This document shows, piece after piece, positions 1-5,072 of a stretch of DNA of 19,172 nt. This DNA is from an uncultured Oscillibacter sp. (GTDB taxonomy: Bacteria; Bacillota; Clostridia; Oscillospirales; Oscillospiraceae), in NCBI GenBank assembly GCA_946530565.1, contig CAMNAE010000006.1, positions 1 through 19,172 of the forward strand. The letters are read 5' to 3'. The first letter of the stretch is position 1; each line of letters starts with the position of its first letter. The notes under the pieces are model-generated. The model had not been told where the DNA came from, did not search any database, and saw only the letters and a program-made list of their open reading frames with translations. Position numbers and translations under genes: made by a program.

Positions 1-1
1 C

Positions 2-1672
2 GTGGCGCTTGGCAGCAGCATGCTCGATGGGGTGAAATACGCCTGTTTGACGGAGGCATTCGAGCCGTCGGATCTGCCGGGTCCCATCACGCAGTTTGAC
101 AACCGGAACCTGAAGGTGACCTTCCGCAATACCAGCGGCAAGGCCGCGCCGATCTACGGCGTGACGCAGAGCATGGCGGAACGGAAGCCCGACATCTACG
201 ACTTCACCGGCCTGGTCGGACCCGATGAGACCGGCAAGGGGGTCATTCTCCCGAACGGCGCAAGCCTCACGGTCACCGGGGATCAGGGCGCCGATATCTT
301 CACCATCCAGGGCCAGTTCACGGTCAGTGCCGAGGGCCTTCCCGAGGCGGGAAAGGAAAACGCGGCCCTTTTGGAGGGTGAGACCTGCGTCCTCTCCAAT
401 CCCGGCAGCGAGGCTGTCAGCGTCATGCTCTGCGGCCAGAGCGTGAGCGTCCTGGGCGACGGCCAGGATGTCCTCTCCTCCAACTATCAGGGTTACAACC
501 GGGGGTATGTCAGGAGCGAGGTATCCGTCTCTGCGGGTTCCTCGATCACCGTTCAGGCCGTCCAGGGCTGCTGCTCATTGAAGTTTGACAGCGGAGCGCT
601 GACGCTTGCGCGGGGGGCCGACCCGATCCACGCCGTCTTTGTACTTGAGGCCGGTCAGGGCTTTCGAACCGTCTCGTGGCCGAAGGGCTCCGGCCACCCC
701 TACTATCTGATCTCCGAAGCAGGATCGGACAGCGAGCAAGACTCCTACGGCGTTTGGCCCCTTGGCTCTGCCATCTTCCAGGTCCGGCCCGGGGAGACAG
801 AGCGCTGTGATACGCCCCTCGTGGAGTCAGTCACGCTGAACAGGGGGGAGAGCTGCATTTTGACCGACACCTCCGGCAGGAGCGACAACAAGGTCTACGC
901 CCGGGGCTCCATGCTCTCGGCCGGCCTCCGTGAAGACGGTATGTGGGCCAATCCCTATACCATCGCCCCGATGGCCTCCGTCAGCAGCTCATTTGACAAG
1001 AATGCCCGCGCCTATTGCTTTACCGCTCTGGAGGACGGCTGTACCCTCTGGTACTATCCGTCTCTGACAGAGGTCAGTATGGATGCGCAGGCCCTTTACG
1101 AAACCGTGACGATCCCCCGGGGCGAGAGCCGCATCTTCAGCATCGAATCGTTGGATGACGAGATCTTTGCCTATGGCTTCAACACCGAGCGCAGCCTCTT
1201 CAAGGCCGGACGAAACGAGTGGGAAACGCCGCGGCGGGGCCTGAGTGATTTCGGAGGGAACACTTCCGGAGAGCCCGCCATCAAGGTGATCGCGACCGAT
1301 TCCGACGCCACGGTGATCTTCCTGCGTGGGGAGACGCAGACCGGCCCGGTCCTTGCCATCGACCGCACGCTCAGGCATGGCGGAGAACCGGTCTCCCCGG
1401 AGGACCTGGGCTCGACGCCGGTGGACAGCGTGTCCCTCACCCTCCTGCCGGAGAACGCCGAGCCCTTCACCCTGGTCCTGGCGGCCTATGACAGCGAGGG
1501 CGCTCTGATCCGGACCGCTCTGCGCCCGGTGGCGGCCGGAGAGCTCAGCGCGGATCAGGCGGCGACTGTCGACATTCCCTTCTCCTGCGGCGCGGGCGCC
1601 GCGGCGATCCGGCTCATGACCGTGGACGCGCAGTTCTGTCCCCTGAAAGAGGCTGTGGTTTTGGCGGAGTAA
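2..1672 (+). CDS. Repetitive beta-rich, probably secreted protein (3' portion; 5' end outside window)
   Basis: The frame is open from the window edge to TAA at 1672 (at least 556 residues). A GTG at 2 and an ATG at 20 are available, but there is no ribosome binding site in view and no signal peptide, so the true start is probably upstream. The sequence is built of recurring beta-type units in which a short strand leads into a G-E-S or G-x-S turn, for example VTLNRGESCIL, VTIPRGESRIF and VSVSAGSSITV, often followed by a Y/F-A-x-G segment and a hydrophobic strand. The last ~80 residues (from VDSVSLTLLP) resemble the immunoglobulin-like C-terminal modules common in large clostridial surface proteins, with a typical LVLAAYDSEGALI core. 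I do not recognise a named family and see no catalytic motif. An extracellular structural or binding role is inference. It converges on the hydrolase remnant across a shared terminator. Confidence 0.72.
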   Translation: MALGSSMLDGVKYACLTEAFEPSDLPGPITQFDNRNLKVTFRNTSGKAAPIYGVTQSMAERKPDIYDFTGLVGPDETGKGVILPNGASLTVTGDQGADIFTIQGQFTVSAEGLPEAGKENAALLEGETCVLSNPGSEAVSVMLCGQSVSVLGDGQDVLSSNYQGYNRGYVRSEVSVSAGSSITVQAVQGCCSLKFDSGALTLARGADPIHAVFVLEAGQGFRTVSWPKGSGHPYYLISEAGSDSEQDSYGVWPLGSAIFQVRPGETERCDTPLVESVTLNRGESCILTDTSGRSDNKVYARGSMLSAGLREDGMWANPYTIAPMASVSSSFDKNARAYCFTALEDGCTLWYYPSLTEVSMDAQALYETVTIPRGESRIFSIESLDDEIFAYGFNTERSLFKAGRNEWETPRRGLSDFGGNTSGEPAIKVIATDSDATVIFLRGETQTGPVLAIDRTLRHGGEPVSPEDLGSTPVDSVSLTLLPENAEPFTLVLAAYDSEGALIRTALRPVAAGELSADQAATVDIPFSCGAGAAAIRLMTVDAQFCPLKEAVVLAE

Positions 1673-1698
1673 ACGCTTCGGAATACGAAGCAGCCTTT

Positions 1699-1753
1699 CC
1701 GAAAAAGGAGAACGCAACCAAGTGAAAAGCTTGGAAGCGTTCTCCTTTTTCGG
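1699..1753. terminator. Bidirectional intrinsic terminator
   Basis: A perfect 17-bp inverted repeat (1699-1715 and 1737-1753) has a second 5-bp stem (CCAAG/CTTGG) inside its loop. The stem carries an A-tract on the left and a T-tract on the right (GAAAAAGGAG ... CTCCTTTTTC), so both strands give a hairpin followed by U residues. It lies 26 bp after the stop of the + strand gene and 14 bp beyond the stop of the minus-strand hydrolase remnant, the expected place for a shared terminator of convergent genes. Confidence 0.88.
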
Positions 1754-1767
1754 TATCATTTCAGTCT

Positions 1768-2454
1768 TTATTTCAGATGCTCCGCAAAGAAGCTCCGGAT
1801 CCTGTCGAAGGGAATGATATCCTTGCGGTCATAAAGGTCGGTGTGGACCGCGCCGGGGATGATCAGCAGCTCTTTGTTGTCGCCCTTCAGGAGCTTGAAC
1901 GCGTCCCGGCTCATGTAGCAGGAGTGCGCCTTGTCACCGTGGATCATCAGAACAGCGCTCTCGATCTCGCCGGCATAGGTGAAGAGCCGTGTGTTCATGA
2001 GCGAGGTCTGGGTGCTCGCCGTCCAGCCGTCGTTGGAGTTGAGAGAGCGGGGATGATAGCCGCGCGGCGTTTTGTAGTAGTCGTAGTAGTCCTTCGCGAA
2101 GAAGGGCGCGTCCTCCGGCAGCGGGTCGACGCCGCCGCCCGCCCGTTTGTAATCGCCGTTTTTATAATCTTCGGTCCGCTGGGCGTTGACCGCGATCCTC
2201 GCCGCCTTGCGCGCCTCCTTGCTGTCGCCCTCGTCAAAATAGCCGTTGCCCGCCACGCGGGACATATCATACATGGTAGAGGTCACGGTCGCCTTGATCC
2301 GGGTATCCACTGAGGCCGTCTGCAGCGCCATGCCGCCCCAGCCGCAGATGCCGATGATGCCGATGCGCTCCGGATCGGCCAGATCGCAGCAGGAGAGATA
2401 GTCCACCGCCGCCTGGAAATCCTCGACGTCGATGTCGGGGGAGTGCATCGCGCG
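1768..2454 (-). pseudogene. Alpha/beta hydrolase (YcjY/dienelactone-hydrolase-like), N-terminus deleted
   Basis: About 228 residues remain of a family usually near 300. The remnant keeps the nucleophile-elbow region GICGWGGMAL with Cys at the likely nucleophile position, the acid-loop region VLMIHGDKAH, and the catalytic-His region IPGAVHTDLYD, so the C-terminal two thirds of the fold are intact. Recognisable family sequence begins near SRAMHSPDIDVEDF. The frame stays open upstream to 2556, but that extension is simply antisense to the LysR coding sequence and carries no family similarity. The first beta strands, the expected oxyanion-hole segment, the start codon and any ribosome binding site are therefore missing. 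The enzyme would act on a small ester or lactone if intact, substrate unknown. I infer loss of function because the core sheet is incomplete. Family assignment is firm; the exact left limit of real sequence is uncertain by ~10 bp. Confidence 0.8.
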
Positions 2455-3112
2455 GGAGTTCGTCTCGCTGGACGACATCACCGGAGGGGATCTGTATTTG
2501 GGCCTCGCGGAGTCCTTCCAGATCCGCTTTCTCGCCCGGGCCATCCATACGCTCAAAAAAACCTGCCCCGGTCTCCGCTATCACATCACGAGCGGCGACA
2601 CGGAGCAGGTCATGGAAAAGCTGGACAAGGGACTTTTGGACTTTGCGGTCCTTGCCGAGACGCCGGACACGGGGAAATACCGCATCCTGCGCTTTCCGGA
2701 CGCGGACGTCTGGGGCCTTTTGATGCCGGAGGGGGATCCGCTTGCAAAAAAAGAGGCCATCCGGGTGGATGACCTGATCGGGCTGCCGCTGTTCTGCTCC
2801 GGGCAGAGCTGGGAAAAGGATATCCCCGCCTGGGCCGGCGCGAAGATGGAGGCGCTGCATCTTGAGGGCTCCTTTCGCCTTTCCTACAACGCCTCCATCT
2901 TTACAAAAGAGCAGCTTGGGTATCTCCTTACGTTCGATAAGCTCATAGACACCTCGCCCGGCAGCGGCCTTGCCTTCCGCCCGCTCAAGCCGCGGCTTGA
3001 AACGAAGCTCTATCTCGTGTGGAAGAAATACCAGACCTTCTCACCGATCGCCGAGCGGTTTTTGTCGCAGGTCAGAAACGATTTTGCAAAGAAGAGCGAG
3101 ATGCTGCAATGA
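2455..3112 (+). pseudogene. LysR-family regulator, DNA-binding domain deleted (ligand-binding domain only)
   Basis: The recognisable sequence starts at EFVSLDDITGGDLYLGLAES, the linker and first strand of a LysR substrate-binding domain, and runs to the stop at 3112. Signature features are the helix after the first strand (IRFLARAIHTLKKTCPGL) and the motif LDKGLLDFAVLAE. The ~85-residue winged helix-turn-helix and dimerisation helix that should precede it are absent. An ATG exists at 2432 in the same frame, but it lies inside the hydrolase remnant and has no ribosome binding site. A LysR protein without its helix-turn-helix cannot bind its operator, so this is most simply a pseudogene. LysR genes are often divergent from the gene they control, and the neighbouring hydrolase remnant is in exactly that orientation, which suggests the pair was a regulator and its target. 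Confidence 0.82.
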
Positions 3113-3279
3113 TGAGAAAGATCATGGAGCAGATGCGGCGGGAAAGGGTAACGCGTGACAGACTTTTATGAGTAGACGCTCTACTGCGCCTCGGCCAACT
3201 GACAGCAGAGAAGATCACAGAAGTCAACGCCCTGCTACCCGAGAAAGATAAAATGCGCTCGATGGACAAGGCAGTATAA
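3109..3279 (+). pseudogene. Short decayed reading frame with an in-frame TGA
   Basis: ATG at 3109 overlaps the LysR stop (ATGA) and opens a 56-codon frame to TAA at 3277. It is interrupted by TGA at 3169-3171 after 20 codons. Both halves read like protein: MEQMRRERVTRDRLL before the stop and VDALLRLGQLTAEKITEVNA after it, the latter amphipathic and helical in character. The simplest reading is a small gene inactivated by a nonsense mutation. I do not recognise a family, and a 55-codon frame could be open by chance apart from the TGA, so confidence is low. It ends one base before the 3280-3324 terminator hairpin. Confidence 0.35.
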
Positions 3280-3324
3280 AAGAAACAGCGCAGGAAGGTG
3301 GTAAACCTTCCTGCGCTGTTTCTT
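3280..3324. terminator. Bidirectional intrinsic terminator
   Basis: A perfect 19-bp inverted repeat (3280-3298 and 3306-3324) surrounds a 7-nt loop. On the minus strand it overlaps the stop codon of the 55-residue acidic protein and continues into a T-rich run (CTTTTATAC), so it ends that operon. On the plus strand it follows the decayed frame and LysR remnant, with a TTTCTTA end. Confidence 0.88.
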
Positions 3325-3490
3325 ATCTCAGAGCAGCTTCGAGCTCTTCTTTTGTATAATCGAACATATAATCCTCGTCTTTTCCGCTGGACTCCCAGAT
3401 TTCGGCAGCATCCCAGACGCTCAAGCGCTCTTCTTCGTCATCATCGAACCATTCATCGAACACCATTTCATTCTTTTTCCGTCTCAGCAT
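3323..3490 (-). CDS. Small acidic protein, 55 aa, function unknown
   Basis: The ATG at 3490 is preceded on the minus strand by a strong ribosome binding site (AAAGGAGGG, then 6 nt). The product begins MLRRKKNEMVFDEWFDDDEE and ends YTKEELEAALR. It has a short basic N-terminus followed by a strongly acidic body containing FDEWFDDDEEE, two more Trp residues (SVWDAAEIW) and a C-terminal helix. It lies 17 nt downstream of the membrane-protein gene and just before a terminator, so it is the last gene of the same transcript. I do not recognise a family. Its small size, acidic charge and tight coupling would suit a partner of the membrane protein or an antitoxin-like binding protein, but that is speculation. 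The good ribosome binding site and operon position support it being a real gene. Confidence 0.68.
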   Translation of the reverse strand: MLRRKKNEMVFDEWFDDDEEERLSVWDAAEIWESSGKDEDYMFDYTKEELEAALR

Positions 3491-3507
3491 TTTGTCGCCC
3501 TCCTTTA

Positions 3508-3996
3508 TTAAGCCGCTTCACTGCGCTTGGTGTACCTGCTGACCCAGGTTTGGCCTTCTTCGAGCTCGAAGCCGTTTTCTTCTGCCTCTTCGCGTTTTGC
3601 GGATGATGCGTGCCATCCCTCAGGAAGATTGCGAATGTGGGGACTGACTTCGAAAGGAGGTTTCTCAGACTCGTCCGCCTCAGTGCTGCAGATGACCTCA
3701 AAGACAGGAGAGGTCAGGGGTTCGTCCTCTGCTGCCTTGTTATAAACCTCCGGATCGAGCACTGGCATATCGTCAGAGAGCTCTTCCGTATCATCAGACA
3801 CATCGGGCAGGTCGAAGTCAGGTAAGTTGTTTGGAAGGAAATCATCAGTTTCAGTCACCGGAGAATCCGCTTGATCCTCGGTTTCCAATATGTGCTTGAT
3901 GATTAGCAACAGTGTTGTAACGGATACTCCCGCGATTAGCAGTCCTTTCCAGTGTGCTTTCACCCATTGGATCGCTCGTTTTCCCGCCTTTTTCAT
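3508..3996 (-). CDS. Single-pass membrane protein with long acidic tail, function unknown
   Basis: The 162-residue product has a basic N-terminus (MKKAGKRAIQWVKAHWK), one transmembrane segment at about residues 18-37, a long acidic Pro/Asp-rich stretch (about 40-120, e.g. LPDFDLPDVSDD) and a compact C-terminal motif at about 121-157 (IRNLPEGWHASSAK ... FELEEGQTWVSRYTK). The C-terminal motif looks conserved and domain-like, but I cannot name its family. The start was chosen at 3996 because AAGGAGGG (4004-4011) lies 7 nt upstream. An in-frame ATG at 4014 directly precedes that ribosome binding site and cannot be served by it. Positive-inside logic predicts either a cytoplasmic N-terminus with the acidic tail outside, or a signal anchor. 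It has its own predicted promoter downstream of the XRE gene and is followed after 17 nt by the 55-residue gene. Base composition is AT-richer than the window's core genes, consistent with acquisition. Confidence 0.8.
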   Translation of the reverse strand: MKKAGKRAIQWVKAHWKGLLIAGVSVTTLLLIIKHILETEDQADSPVTETDDFLPNNLPDFDLPDVSDDTEELSDDMPVLDPEVYNKAAEDEPLTSPVFEVICSTEADESEKPPFEVSPHIRNLPEGWHASSAKREEAEENGFELEEGQTWVSRYTKRSEAA

Positions 3997-4061
3997 TGCT
4001 ATGCCCTCCTTCATTTACTCGCGCTTCTTTAGAGGAAGCCTGTTAAAAGGTTACGATAGCA

Positions 4062-4090
4062 ATTCTACACCTTTTTTCTTTCGCTGTCGT
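4062..4090 (-). promoter_or_regulatory. Predicted sigma-A promoter for the membrane-protein gene
   Basis: Read on the minus strand: ACGACA (4085-4090, 4/6 to TTGACA), a 17-nt spacer, then TAGAAT (4062-4067, 5/6 to TATAAT). Transcription would start near 4055, leaving a ~60-nt leader before the ATG at 3996. Confidence 0.55.
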
Positions 4091-4104
4091 TCACAATTCG
4101 TGAA
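4090..4104. promoter_or_regulatory. Palindromic putative operator at the -35 element
   Basis: TTCAC-AATTC-GTGAA is a 5-bp perfect inverted repeat with a 5-bp spacer, centred at 4097. It lies between the XRE stop codon (4106-4108) and the -35 element, overlapping the latter by one base. This size and symmetry suit a dimeric helix-turn-helix protein, and the adjacent XRE regulator is the obvious candidate. Binding is inferred. Confidence 0.5.
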
Positions 4105-4105
4105 C

Positions 4106-4984
4106 TTATTGCTTTATTAACCCCGCTTTGCTGCTGTGAATCAGACACTGGGCATACTTGTTTCCCACTGACGCAAAAGATTGCATCATTTCCATTCCGA
4201 TTCTCAGATTGAATGCGTAACCCAAACCATTATCTACCATATTGAACATGTAGCGCAGAGCCAAATAGTAGTCCGCCAGATTTGCCCATTTTCCGGAGAG
4301 TTTCAAATGAGTAAGCATCATTCCCATAGAAAGCTCATATATGCGTGAATGTTCTTTTAACAACTTTCCTGCTTCGAACAATTGCCTTTTATTATTACTA
4401 TCCGTTGCTTTTCTGAAGGCTTTATCCCCTTTTTTTAATTGTTCAAATAATGCCAGCTCATCATTTATACTATTCAAACCTAAATATAACATTTCAAAGA
4501 AGAAGCATAAAGCAATATAATTTGCAAAAGCCTCCGCTCTGATTCCATCTTCGGCAGCTGCGGAAAGATATTCAGAGGCGCACGTTAAAGAATCCTCAAT
4601 ATCGGCAGTTATTACGCTATCATTACAACACCATCTATAATAATCTTGTTGTATTTTATACGCACGTTTAAAGTGAACATTTGCAAGAGCTTTCTCAGTC
4701 GAGATAAGCGGTATGAGTGTCGGGATTTTCTTGGCATTCAGGTTGACGTCGATGCTGATTTTTTTATCCTTTACATTTTCGCGATAAAGCAAATCTTCAA
4801 TCGTTACTGCATAGTGCTGCGCAATCAACGCCAGCGTTTTCTTATCGGGTTCGCGTTTTCCTCTTTCATAGTTGGAAATTGTATTTTTTTCGACAGATAG
4901 TATCTCACCGAGCTCTGTTTGCGTTTCACCGTACGCTTTTCTTAAACTGCGGATGTTCTTTCCTAATCGTTGCAAATCCACCAT
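4106..4984 (-). CDS. XRE-family transcriptional regulator with unknown helical C-terminal domain
   Basis: The 292-residue product has an N-terminal Cro/C1-type helix-turn-helix at about residues 8-66 (IRSLRKAYGETQTELGEIL and then the typical recognition region VEKNTISNYERGKREPDKKT). The remaining ~220 residues are mostly alpha-helical with several hydrophobic and aromatic stretches (e.g. FANYIALCFFFEMLYLGLN and LADYYLALRYMFNMVDNGLG). They match no sensor domain I can name, though they may form TPR-like helical repeats. The start was set at 4984 because GGAGG lies 10 nt upstream; a further 13 in-frame codons to 5023 would overlap that site. It lies 88 nt downstream of the restriction-modification gene and just upstream of the membrane-protein promoter and palindrome. 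Likely roles are control of that promoter, of itself, or of the restriction enzyme. Composition is clearly AT-richer than the flanking chromosome. Confidence 0.88.
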   Translation of the reverse strand: MVDLQRLGKNIRSLRKAYGETQTELGEILSVEKNTISNYERGKREPDKKTLALIAQHYAVTIEDLLYRENVKDKKISIDVNLNAKKIPTLIPLISTEKALANVHFKRAYKIQQDYYRWCCNDSVITADIEDSLTCASEYLSAAAEDGIRAEAFANYIALCFFFEMLYLGLNSINDELALFEQLKKGDKAFRKATDSNNKRQLFEAGKLLKEHSRIYELSMGMMLTHLKLSGKWANLADYYLALRYMFNMVDNGLGYAFNLRIGMEMMQSFASVGNKYAQCLIHSSKAGLIKQ

Positions 4985-4994
4985 ATGATCATAT
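4983..4994. promoter_or_regulatory. 12-bp perfect palindrome over the XRE start codon
   Basis: ATATGATCATAT is self-complementary over all 12 bases and lies between the GGAGG ribosome binding site and the start codon of the XRE gene, covering two bases of the ATG. It could be an autoregulatory operator or a small mRNA hairpin affecting initiation. It could also be chance in an AT-rich spacer. Confidence 0.3.
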
Positions 4995-5072
4995 CCTCCA
5001 TTTCTATCTGCAGGAATGAGCAATAAGATCGCTTGTGGTTATGTCTGCCGCGCATATGGTATGGAAGGGAAA

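Noticed and set aside
989..1759. Minus-strand frame (256 codons) opposite the first gene
   Set aside because: It reads through the terminator hairpin at 1699-1753 and has Arg/Gly-rich shadow composition.
2457..2556. N-terminal extension of the hydrolase remnant
   Set aside because: It is the exact antisense of conserved LysR codons and bears no similarity to hydrolases, so it is not native N-terminal sequence.
3169..3171. Selenocysteine or other recoding of the in-frame TGA
   Set aside because: No bacterial SECIS-like hairpin is evident just downstream, no selenoprotein family is recognised, and the surrounding locus is already decayed.
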